NCBI GenBank assembly: GCA_964563105.1
Contig: CAZLXM010000025.1
Coordinates: 1 to 41,557 of the forward strand
Source: CAYVTV01 sp964563105
GTDB lineage: Bacteria; Bacteroidota; Bacteroidia; Bacteroidales; GCA-2748055
Direction: 5' to 3'
DNA length: 41,557 nt
Below the pieces are notes generated by a model. That model worked only from the letters and a program-made list of their open reading frames with translations. It was not told where the DNA came from and searched no databases. Made by a program: the position numbers and the translations under genes. Below, piece by piece: positions 1-7,659 of the stretch (position 1 is the stretch's first letter; each line of letters opens with the position of its first letter).

Positions 1-1
1 T

Positions 2-832
2 AATACAAGGGTTGCAGTTGTAACCGGAGCCGGAGGGACACTTTGCTCAGAGATGGCCAGGGATCTTTCAAAACAGGGAGTAAAGGTAGCCCTGCTGGAT
101 AAAAATGCAGATAACCTTAAAAAAGTGGAAGAAGAAATACAAAATTCCGGCGGGGAGGCGATATCGATACCAACGGATGTTTCTGACCTTAGCTCTGTAG
201 AAAAGGCGAATGAAATCATATTAAAAAAATTAGGGAAATGTACAATTCTCATTAATGGCGCTGGTGGAAATCAAACAGCCGCCATAACTACAATTAATGA
301 ATTTAATAAAAAGGAACTTGATGAGCCGGAAGAAGGCTATCGTGGTTTTTTCAACCTCAATATGCAGCTTTTTAAAGATGTTATTGAAGCGAATATCATG
401 GGGACTGTTATTCCCTGCTTTGTATTCGGAAAGGTTATGGCTGCAAATAATGGAGGAACAATTATAAATATTGCCTCCATGAACAGTTACCGGCCATTAT
501 CAAGAGTAGCTGCATATGGTATGGCCAAAGCAGGTATAGCAAATTTTACCCAGTGGCTGGCAGCCTATCTTGCCCCTGCAAATATTAGGGTAAATGCTAT
601 TGCACCTGGTTTTTTTCTTAATGACAGAAGCAGGGTCCTTCTTACAACACCCGAAGGAGGTTTTACAGAACGAGGATCACAAATTATCCGCCAAACTCCT
701 ATGAAACATTTTGGAGAGCCACATGAACTGCTGGGGGTCATGAATTTCTTTATTAATGATCAAGCTTCCGGATTTATAACAGGAATTGTTGTACCGGTAG
801 ATGGAGGATTTTTATCCTGTGCCGGAATATAA
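2..832 (+). CDS. uxuB: SDR-family D-mannonate oxidoreductase (fructuronate reductase), 5' partial
   Basis: The reading frame is open from base 2, so the gene starts before the window. The ATG at 53 is internal, because the Rossmann glycine motif (VTGAGGTLC) is encoded just upstream of it. Counting from that ATG, the SDR catalytic residues are Ser142 (in IASMNS), Tyr155 and Lys159 (YGMAK). The NAG-type motif reads NGAGG. The segments NFTQWLA, RVNAIAPGFF and TGIVVPVDGGF match the SDR type of D-mannonate oxidoreductase, which interconverts D-fructuronate and D-mannonate with NAD(H) in hexuronate breakdown. The specific substrate is inferred from motif resemblance; other SDR sugar-acid dehydrogenases remain possible. 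It lies 74 bases before an RraA-like gene and two glycoside hydrolases, which fits a uronate or glycan catabolic block. Confidence 0.8.
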   Translation, partial: NTRVAVVTGAGGTLCSEMARDLSKQGVKVALLDKNADNLKKVEEEIQNSGGEAISIPTDVSDLSSVEKANEIILKKLGKCTILINGAGGNQTAAITTINEFNKKELDEPEEGYRGFFNLNMQLFKDVIEANIMGTVIPCFVFGKVMAANNGGTIINIASMNSYRPLSRVAAYGMAKAGIANFTQWLAAYLAPANIRVNAIAPGFFLNDRSRVLLTTPEGGFTERGSQIIRQTPMKHFGEPHELLGVMNFFINDQASGFITGIVVPVDGGFLSCAGI

Positions 833-836
833 TTTA

Positions 837-858
837 AGTTCAAAGACCTTTTTGAACT
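837..858 (+). other. Inverted repeat after the fructuronate reductase gene
   Basis: AGTTCAAA and TTTGAACT form a perfect 8-bp stem around a 6-base loop, starting 4 bases after the stop codon. No T-tract follows, so it may be an mRNA-stabilising or processing hairpin rather than an intrinsic terminator. Confidence 0.35.
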
Positions 859-906
859 CCGGAAGACTACTTAAATTTTTAACTTTAACAGAATAAAAAA
901 TAAAAA

Positions 907-1650
907 ATGAGTACAGATCAATATAAAAAGGAAGTTAGCATGATGAAGCTGGATAAACTTATTGAAATGCGTGAAGGTATATCCGGCAAAGTATTTCCTG
1001 TTCCGGAAAAAGATTTACTAAGCCGTTTTGAGCAATTATATACAGGAGCAGTTAATGATGTTTTACGTGAATTTTGTCTTCTCAATCAGGCATTACCAAA
1101 TCGAATTATTCCTCTTAGAGAATATCACTCAATTGCAGGATTTGCTTTTACAGTTAAAAGTTCTCCCAATACTATTGTAAGAGGAGAAATGGAATTTCGG
1201 ACTAAAATGCTGGATGATCTGGGAGAGGATCATTTTGTAATATGGGATACAAGCAATGATGAAAAAGCCACTCTCTGGGGAGGTGTTATGACAGCAACTG
1301 CAAAAAGAAAAAAGGTTAAGGCTGCCTGTATTGATGGCGGAATACGGGATACACACCAAATACTGGAAGCTGGTTTTCCGGTATTTTACAAATACAGAAT
1401 ATCAAACGGAAGCCTTGGACGCTGCCTTATAACCCACTACCAAACACCTTTACAGATTGACGATGTTATAATAAAACCAGGCGACATTGTCATTGGAGAT
1501 GTTGACGGGATTGTTATAGTACCACGTGACATCGCCTATGATGTGCTTCTAAGAGCTGAAGAAATAAAACAAAATGAGATCAAAATTTTTGGCTGGGTCC
1601 ATGAAGGACAAACAGTTGATCAAATTACCAAAAAAGGAGGATATTTTTAA
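907..1650 (+). CDS. RraA-like family protein (possible 4-hydroxy-2-oxo acid aldolase/decarboxylase)
   Basis: This 247-residue protein has the RraA/HMG-aldolase signature: WGGVMTATAKRK, then a CIDGGIRD segment carrying the Arg-Asp pair that lies at the metal/pyruvate site in the aldolase members, and later IGDVDGIVIVP. Family members range from divalent-metal aldolases for 4-hydroxy-4-methyl-2-oxoglutarate to RNase E inhibitors and demethylmenaquinone-pathway look-alikes. Its place between a hexuronate reductase and glycoside hydrolases makes a sugar-acid aldolase or decarboxylase the best inference, but the substrate cannot be read from sequence. Alternative start codons at 946 and 949 (MMKLDK) are possible. 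The hydrolase gene begins only 23 bases downstream, suggesting co-transcription. Confidence 0.75.
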   Translation: MSTDQYKKEVSMMKLDKLIEMREGISGKVFPVPEKDLLSRFEQLYTGAVNDVLREFCLLNQALPNRIIPLREYHSIAGFAFTVKSSPNTIVRGEMEFRTKMLDDLGEDHFVIWDTSNDEKATLWGGVMTATAKRKKVKAACIDGGIRDTHQILEAGFPVFYKYRISNGSLGRCLITHYQTPLQIDDVIIKPGDIVIGDVDGIVIVPRDIAYDVLLRAEEIKQNEIKIFGWVHEGQTVDQITKKGGYF

Positions 1651-1673
1651 CTAAATAAAATAAAACTACAATT

Positions 1674-3128
1674 ATGAAATCATCACAAAAAGGCTTTTTT
1701 ATTATTATCAGCCTAATTCTGATCCTTTTTTCAACAGGAGATTTATTTGCCCAGTTTCTGGACACATCACCAGACAGAGTAAGAACATATATTGACATCC
1801 CCTTTAAACGAACAGGGACGGTTAAACCCCGAAATGTCAATGAAATTAATTCATCAAACTGGACTTTAGGATGCGAAGTCATCGACAGAGATTACACAAA
1901 TTATGACTCATATAAAGAATATCTGCCTGAACTTGGAATTAAAAAAATCAGATTGCAGGGAGGTTGGGCAAAAACAGAAAAACAAAAAGGTGTTTATGAT
2001 TTTGCATGGTTGGATCATATCATTGATGACGCAATTTCCCGCGGATTAAAAATTTGGTTACAAACAAGCTACGGAAACCCTATTTATGAGGGTGGCGGCG
2101 GTCTTGATCTTGGAGGAGGATTTCCGGTCTCAGAAGAAGCCCTTAAAGCCTGGGACAAATGGGTAACAGCACTGGTAAACAGATATAAAGACAGGGTAAA
2201 TGAATGGGAAATGTGGAATGAACCCGACAGACAGGGAGCAGAAGCAATTGCAGAGCAAAATATAAGAACTGCTGAAATTATTAAAAAAATTCAACCCGAA
2301 GCGGAAATTGGCGGACTTGCCATGGCATCCGGAACCAACACAAAACTCCTGGACGGATACCTGAAGTATCATGCCGAAAGAGGGAAACTGGACCTTTATA
2401 AATGGATTGTTTATCATGGATATTCGATGAATCCTGATGAAAGATATAAATCGGTTGCAGAATTGAAAAAAGTGCTTTCAAATTATTCTTCAACTCTGAT
2501 GCTTCGTCAGGGTGAAAATGGTGCTCCCAGCGGATATTGTCCGGCATACGCTCTGTCAAAATATGACTGGACTGAAATTGCCCAGGCAAAATGGGATACC
2601 CGGCGTATGCTGGGTGATCTTGGAAGGGATATTGAATCATCCGTGTTCTGCATCATTGACATGTATTATAGACGAGGAGGCCAAAACACATTAAATATCA
2701 AAGGATTAATACAGTCTGACTCTACCCTGAGGGCTATACGGCCAAAAACAGCTTTCTATTCCGTACAAAACGTTGCGTCAGTTTTTGATGACCGGATAGA
2801 ACGTATAAAAGATTTTAATTTTACCGTGAATACACAGGAATCCATCTCTGTTTTTGGATACAGAAATATTAATACCGGAATGCAATTGGTTGCAATATGG
2901 CTCGATGGTGCAATTCCAAACAACAATTTTGATACTCAGAATATAAAAATCACTGTTGAAAACGGCAACTTCAAAAAACCTGTATGGGTAGATATTTTTT
3001 CCGGCAGAATATATAAAATTCCCAAAGAAAACTGGACCAGGTCGGGAAATACCTTCACATTCACAAATATCCCTGTTTATGATTCACCTGTATTGATCAG
3101 TGATAAAAGCAATATTAAATTTCAATGA
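1674..3128 (+). CDS. Secreted clan GH-A glycoside hydrolase-like protein, first of a tandem pair
   Basis: The 484-residue product begins with a signal peptide (hydrophobic stretch about residues 8-20, cleavage near FAQ). A TIM-barrel follows with WNEP at 181-184, which places the likely acid/base Glu at 183, and RQGENGAP around 279-285, which places the likely nucleophile at Glu281. Two Glu at strands 4 and 7 is the arrangement of retaining clan GH-A enzymes such as GH39 and GH5 relatives. A conserved SYGNPIYEGGGG segment precedes WNEP. A small C-terminal beta domain (about 385-480) resembles that of GH39-type proteins. The family number and substrate are not determinable here. The stop codon overlaps the next, paralogous gene (ATGA), implying translational coupling. 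Export points to action on extracellular or periplasmic glycan fragments. Confidence 0.7.
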   Translation: MKSSQKGFFIIISLILILFSTGDLFAQFLDTSPDRVRTYIDIPFKRTGTVKPRNVNEINSSNWTLGCEVIDRDYTNYDSYKEYLPELGIKKIRLQGGWAKTEKQKGVYDFAWLDHIIDDAISRGLKIWLQTSYGNPIYEGGGGLDLGGGFPVSEEALKAWDKWVTALVNRYKDRVNEWEMWNEPDRQGAEAIAEQNIRTAEIIKKIQPEAEIGGLAMASGTNTKLLDGYLKYHAERGKLDLYKWIVYHGYSMNPDERYKSVAELKKVLSNYSSTLMLRQGENGAPSGYCPAYALSKYDWTEIAQAKWDTRRMLGDLGRDIESSVFCIIDMYYRRGGQNTLNIKGLIQSDSTLRAIRPKTAFYSVQNVASVFDDRIERIKDFNFTVNTQESISVFGYRNINTGMQLVAIWLDGAIPNNNFDTQNIKITVENGNFKKPVWVDIFSGRIYKIPKENWTRSGNTFTFTNIPVYDSPVLISDKSNIKFQ

Positions 3129-4600
3129 TTTTTCTTCCTAATAAATCAGTAAAAATCAGAATAATGTTTTTTATGAACTCCAGGATAATATTAAACACAT
3201 TTATGTTTCTGGCGCTTCTGAATGTTTGTATTCAAGCCCGAGGACAAACAGATGAAAACGATTTAAAAATTTCTTTCCGTAAAGCAGGTGAAATAATGCC
3301 CCGGCATGCAAAAGAAATTGAATCTTCAAACTGGTCAATTGGCGCAGAAACAATTGATCGTCATTTTTCTGTTTATGCAAACTGGAAACAATATCTGGGC
3401 CCGCTGGGAGCTAAAAAAGCAAGAATACAATCGGGATGGGCCCGAACAGAAACAGAAAAAGGAAAATACAACTGGGAATGGCTTGATGAAATTGTATTGG
3501 ATATGGTATCACAAGGTGTTATCCCATGGATGCAGGTGAGTTATGGAAATACAATTTATGAAGGCGGAGGAGGAATAAACCTCGGTGATGGTATACCCGA
3601 ATCAGAAGAAGCTGTGGCCGCATGGCAAAAATATATAAAAGCTCTCGTAAATCGATATAAAATGTATATTGACGAATGGGAGGTTTGGAATGAACCAAAT
3701 TATCATATCAATTATGAAAAGTACGCAAATTTTCTGATCCTTACGGCTGAAATTATAAAAAATGTACAAGCTGATCCAAAAGTCCTGGCATTTGCTCTTG
3801 GAAGCAGAGTAGATTATGAATTCGCTGATAAAGTTTTAAAAATTTTATATGATAGAGGGAAGATAGACCTTATTGATCAGGTAACTTATCATCGTAATAT
3901 TGCAATTCCGGAGGATTATATTAATGAGAACGAACTGGACAGGGTAATTAGAAAATATTCTGCCAGTATAATTTCAAGACAGGGAGAAGCAGGATTCCCC
4001 GGAAGATATTCAGAAAGATTTGCACTGGCCAAACAACCATGGAATGAACTTCAGCAGGCAAAATCAAATATCAGGCGAATGATGCTGGATTTGGGGCGTG
4101 ACAGGGAATGCAATGTTTTCACCATTGTTGACTTAAGGTATGTTTATGATAATAAAGTGGTCATGAATCCAAAAGGACTCATTGAAGCAGATGAAAATAT
4201 GGAGGTTAAACGTTTAAAACCGGCTTATTTTGCAGTACAAAATGTATGCTCTGTTTTTGATAATTCGCTTGAAAAAGATAATAGTTTGGCAGTTAAATTT
4301 GAAGCTGATAATATTTATCATTTCGAATATATTAATAAAACGACAACGAAAAACATGATCGTTTATTGGAAAGGCGGTGAAGTTCCAAAAGCAGCAAATG
4401 AGTTTAAAACTTGTATTTTAAAAGTCTCGGGGGCAAATATTTCCAAAGCTGTATTAGCCGATCTGAGAACAGGAAAAGTATATTCAATCCCCAAAAGGAA
4501 CATACGCACTAAGGGAAATGAACTGATCTTTAAGGACATAATTTTATATGATTCTCCTGTACTGATAACAGATCGAAGCCTGTTAAAATTGAAAAAATAA
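3125..4600 (+). CDS. Secreted clan GH-A glycoside hydrolase-like protein, second of a tandem pair
   Basis: This is a paralogue of the preceding gene, with the same order of landmarks: SSNW, a SGWARTE segment, SYGNTIYEGGGG, WNEP with likely acid/base Glu190, RQGEAGFPG with likely nucleophile Glu288, and the terminal YDSPVLITD block. The product is 491 residues from the ATG at 3125, which overlaps the upstream stop by 4 bases. An internal ATG at 3173 would give a more typical signal peptide (MNSRIILNTFMFLALL, cleavage near ARGQ). Both starts keep the hydrophobic export signal. Divergence is high enough to suggest distinct linkage or substrate preferences rather than a recent duplication. About 70 bases after it the dispersed element begins. 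Confidence 0.68.
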   Translation: MIFLPNKSVKIRIMFFMNSRIILNTFMFLALLNVCIQARGQTDENDLKISFRKAGEIMPRHAKEIESSNWSIGAETIDRHFSVYANWKQYLGPLGAKKARIQSGWARTETEKGKYNWEWLDEIVLDMVSQGVIPWMQVSYGNTIYEGGGGINLGDGIPESEEAVAAWQKYIKALVNRYKMYIDEWEVWNEPNYHINYEKYANFLILTAEIIKNVQADPKVLAFALGSRVDYEFADKVLKILYDRGKIDLIDQVTYHRNIAIPEDYINENELDRVIRKYSASIISRQGEAGFPGRYSERFALAKQPWNELQQAKSNIRRMMLDLGRDRECNVFTIVDLRYVYDNKVVMNPKGLIEADENMEVKRLKPAYFAVQNVCSVFDNSLEKDNSLAVKFEADNIYHFEYINKTTTKNMIVYWKGGEVPKAANEFKTCILKVSGANISKAVLADLRTGKVYSIPKRNIRTKGNELIFKDIILYDSPVLITDRSLLKLKK

Positions 4601-4670
4601 ATATTAATTAATAACTCTTTAATAATTAAAAAGAGACTGAATTTTTAATTAATCAGGAGTAAAACCTCCA

Positions 4671-4760
4671 TATACATTTGTTCAAAACAAGAAAATGAAA
4701 ATATCTGGGGGTTCCATCAGAACGACGTGAACAACAATAATATAACTAAATTATTTTCTG
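4671..4760 (+). repeat. Dispersed element copy A (full length), abutting a start codon
   Basis: About 90 bases that recur at 39718-39820 (opposite strand) and, as a half copy, at 7597-7642. The shared core includes AACAAGAAAATGAAAATAT and later CATCAGAACGACGTGA, AATATAACT and ATTATTTTCT. Within it AACCTCCA (4673-4680) can pair with TGGGGGTT (4706-4713), 8 bp with one G-U. Its last base is directly before the ATG of the FAD dehydrogenase gene. It carries no ORF and resembles neither a classical MITE (its ends are not inverted copies) nor a riboswitch class I recognise. Confidence 0.75.
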
Positions 4761-4763
4761 ATG
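4715..4763 (+). promoter_or_regulatory. Inverted repeat that includes the start codon of the FAD dehydrogenase gene
   Basis: CATCAGAA (4715-4722) is the exact reverse complement of TTCTGATG (4756-4763), and the final ATG is the start codon at 4761. If formed in mRNA, the 8-bp stem would hide the initiation codon. The loop is 33 bases. The other full copy of the element has one mismatch in this arm pair. A regulatory role is inference. Confidence 0.4.
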
Positions 4764-7589
4764 AAAAATACATATTCTGAATTTTATAAAGAGCTTGCAA
4801 AACAAATTGACAGGAAAAGAATATTTCAGGATCCCTTATATACACATGCATTTGGCGCGGATGCAAGTCTTTACCGGCTTATTCCGCAAATTGTTGTTAA
4901 GACTGAAAATGAAAATGAAGTTTCATTTATTTTAAAAACTGCTTCCAAACATGGTATACCTGTTACCTTTCGTGCAGCCGGCACCAGTTTATCCGGTCAG
5001 GCAGTAAGTGATTCCGTTTTGTTACTTGTTGGTGATAAATGGAAAAAATTTAAAATTATTGAAAACGGGCATAAAATAACTGTCCAGCCGGCATTAACAG
5101 GTGCAAAAATCAATAAACTGCTTTCCCCTTATGGAAGAAAAATTGGCCCTGACCCTGCTTCTATTGATGCAGCAACTATCGGAGGTATTGTAGCTAATAA
5201 TTCAAGTGGAATGAGCTCCGGTATTATCGAAGATGCATTTACCACACTTGAAAGTATGCGTATAATAATGGCTGATGGAAGTGTATTGGATACGGGTAAC
5301 GAAGAAAGTAAAAATCAGTTTCTAAGTACTCACGGCTCTTTTATTCATGATATCTCCCTTCTGGCTGAATCAGTCAGAGAAAATACTGCATTAGCAAACC
5401 GTATAAGGCAGAAATACAAAATGAAAAATACCACGGGATACAGTTTACATGCTTTGACAAATTACACAGACCCTTTCAGAATTATAGAACATCTTTTGAT
5501 AGGTTCTGAAGGAACACTTGGATTTATAAGTGAGATCACACTCAGAACAGTTCCTGAATACCCTTTTAAAGCAAGTGCTTTAATGATTTTCGGTGATTTG
5601 GAAAAAGCCTGTAATGCAGTAATGCTGTTAAAATCTACTCCTGTTGAAGCAGTGGAGTTAATAGACAGGGCAGGATTAAGATCTGTAGAAAACGAAAGTG
5701 GGATGCCTGAATACTTAAAAAAGCTGTCTGAGGATGCTTCTGCAATACTTGTTGAAACTGTAGCATCATCTAAAGAAGTTTTAAATAAAAATATAGAGGA
5801 AATACTTGCTTCAATCAAAGATATTGAAACGGAATTAGCTGTAAATTTCACTGACATCCCTGAAGAATATGCCGAATACTGGAATATCAGGAAAGGCTTA
5901 TTCCCTTCCGTAGGTGCTATGCGTGAAAAAGGAACGACAGTAATTATTGAAGATGTTACATTGCCTATGGAGCATTTAGCTGCAGCTACACTGGATCTCC
6001 AGAAATTACTGAAAAAATTTGAATATCACGGTGCTGTAATTTATGGCCATGCACTTGAAGGCAATCTGCATTTTGTTTTTAGTCAGAATTTTGGGACAGA
6101 GAAAGATATAGAACGATATGACAAATTTATGCATGAAATTGTTGAGCTAATCGTTCACAAGTATGACGGGGCATTAAAGGCAGAACATGGCACCGGAAGG
6201 AATATTGCCCCTTTTGTAGAAACTGAATGGGGCAGCGAAGCTTATGAAGTAATGAAGAAAATTAAAAATATCTTCGATCCCTTAAATGTGCTTAATCCGG
6301 GTGTTATATTAAATTCTGATCCAAAGATCCATTTAAAAAACCTGAAACCCATACCACTTGCTGATGATATAATTGACAAATGTATTGAATGCGGATTCTG
6401 CGAACCTTCATGTGTATCAGCCGAACTTACTCTCACTCCACGTCAGCGAATTGTGGTTTACAGAGAAATAATCCGTCGTAAATCAAATGGCCACGAGCCT
6501 CATATTCTGGCATCACTTCAAAAGGGATTTACTTATGCGGGTGACCAGACATGTGCCACCGACGGGTTGTGTGCCATTAGCTGTCCGGTTAAGATTGATA
6601 CCGGGACTCTTATAAAAAAAATCCGTTCCCAATACATTGAAAAATCAAAAAACAAAGCCACATGGATAGCAGACCACATGAAAGCTCTGACATCATTTGC
6701 CAGAACGGGGCTTAATTTTCTGCACTTCTTTCACATAATGTTTGGATCAACCCTTATGCGATTTATTGCCACAGGTTTACGAAAAGTTTCAGCCGGAAAA
6801 ATACCCCAATGGAATTCTTATATGCCTAAAGGCGCAAAAGGTATAAATAAGAAAATTAAAATAAACGGGGACAAAAAAAGCCGAAAAATGGTTTATTTTC
6901 CTTCCTGCATTAATCGCTCAATGGGTGTATCAAAAGATCATATTGAAGAAGTTCAGTTAACGGAAAAGATGATTAGTCTGATTCAAAAAGCAGGATATGA
7001 AATTATATTCCCTGAAAATCTTGATAATCTGTGTTGTGGCATGGCATTTCTGAGTAAGGGCTTCACAGAAGCAGGGCTTAAAAAATCCCGGGAACTGGAA
7101 TCAGCACTTTTAAAAGCCGGTAATAACGGAGAATACCCTGTACTTTGTGATATGAGCCCTTGTTTGTTTACAATGAAAGAAAATATGGCGAAAAGTATAA
7201 AACTATATGAGCCGGTAGAATTTATAAATGAATATCTCCTTCCCTGGCTAAAGATTAAACCGATAGATGAGACGGTAACAGTTTTTCCTGTATGCAGCAT
7301 GAAAAAAATGGGCCTGGAACAAAAATTAGTTGAGCTGGCAAAAAAATGTGCAACGGAAGTAATTGTCCCGGAAACAAATTGTTGTGGTTTTGCCGGTGAT
7401 CGCGGTTTTTCATATCCTGAACTCAATGAACACGGTTTGCGCAATCTCAGGGAACAGATACCATCAACAGTAAAACATGGATATTCTACAAGCCGCACAT
7501 GTGAAATAGGATTAAGCCTTCATTCGGGTATATCACATAAATCAATTGTTTATCTTGTAGATATGGTTACACAACCCCTTGATAATTAA
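4761..7589 (+). CDS. FAD-binding and Fe-S D-2-hydroxyacid dehydrogenase (D-lactate dehydrogenase, Dld-II type)
   Basis: This 942-residue fusion has the length and order of quinone-linked FAD/Fe-S D-lactate dehydrogenases. Residues 30-260 form the FAD-PCMH domain (FRAAGTSLSGQ near 70-80, GPDPAS near 129-134, GGIVANNSSG near 141-150, TTGYSLHAL, GSEGTLGFISE). The C-terminal flavin domain has GHALEGNLHF and AEHGTGRNIAPF and ends near LNPGVILN. A ferredoxin part follows, with CxxCxxCxxxC at 541-551 and further Cys at 598, 604 and 608. Two CCG modules follow (Cys758-759, Cys874-875). Electrons would pass from D-lactate or a related hydroxyacid through FAD and Fe-S to quinone at the membrane. A glycolate, D-2-hydroxyglutarate or sugar-acid substrate is possible. 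The start is fixed by the dispersed element immediately upstream. Confidence 0.85.
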   Translation: MKNTYSEFYKELAKQIDRKRIFQDPLYTHAFGADASLYRLIPQIVVKTENENEVSFILKTASKHGIPVTFRAAGTSLSGQAVSDSVLLLVGDKWKKFKIIENGHKITVQPALTGAKINKLLSPYGRKIGPDPASIDAATIGGIVANNSSGMSSGIIEDAFTTLESMRIIMADGSVLDTGNEESKNQFLSTHGSFIHDISLLAESVRENTALANRIRQKYKMKNTTGYSLHALTNYTDPFRIIEHLLIGSEGTLGFISEITLRTVPEYPFKASALMIFGDLEKACNAVMLLKSTPVEAVELIDRAGLRSVENESGMPEYLKKLSEDASAILVETVASSKEVLNKNIEEILASIKDIETELAVNFTDIPEEYAEYWNIRKGLFPSVGAMREKGTTVIIEDVTLPMEHLAAATLDLQKLLKKFEYHGAVIYGHALEGNLHFVFSQNFGTEKDIERYDKFMHEIVELIVHKYDGALKAEHGTGRNIAPFVETEWGSEAYEVMKKIKNIFDPLNVLNPGVILNSDPKIHLKNLKPIPLADDIIDKCIECGFCEPSCVSAELTLTPRQRIVVYREIIRRKSNGHEPHILASLQKGFTYAGDQTCATDGLCAISCPVKIDTGTLIKKIRSQYIEKSKNKATWIADHMKALTSFARTGLNFLHFFHIMFGSTLMRFIATGLRKVSAGKIPQWNSYMPKGAKGINKKIKINGDKKSRKMVYFPSCINRSMGVSKDHIEEVQLTEKMISLIQKAGYEIIFPENLDNLCCGMAFLSKGFTEAGLKKSRELESALLKAGNNGEYPVLCDMSPCLFTMKENMAKSIKLYEPVEFINEYLLPWLKIKPIDETVTVFPVCSMKKMGLEQKLVELAKKCATEVIVPETNCCGFAGDRGFSYPELNEHGLRNLREQIPSTVKHGYSTSRTCEIGLSLHSGISHKSIVYLVDMVTQPLDN

Positions 7590-7596
7590 CACACCT

Positions 7597-7642
7597 GAAA
7601 CCTCCATGTACTATCGTTCACAACAAGAAAATGAAAATATTA
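7597..7642 (+). repeat. Dispersed element copy B (5' half only)
   Basis: The first about 45 bases of the element, starting 8 bases after the stop of the FAD dehydrogenase gene. Over 44 bases it differs from copy C at one position and from copy A at about five. It stops before the TGGAGGTTT arm, so the inverted repeat is lost. It is in the same orientation as the esterase gene starting at 7660. Confidence 0.7.
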
Positions 7643-7659
7643 ATAAATTTGCATTTATT

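Noticed and set aside
4615..4635. CTCTTT/AAAGAG hairpin after the second GH gene as terminator
   Set aside because: Six A/T-rich pairs with a 9-base loop and a T-tract set off by several bases; too weak to call.
5462..5857. Long antisense open frames inside the FAD dehydrogenase gene (also 6983-7498)
   Set aside because: They are opposite a strongly conserved coding sequence and have no signal peptide, domain or start context of their own.
7579..7659. A longer N-terminus of the esterase
   Set aside because: Most of it is translated repeat copy B, and the ATG at 7660 gives a normal signal peptide.
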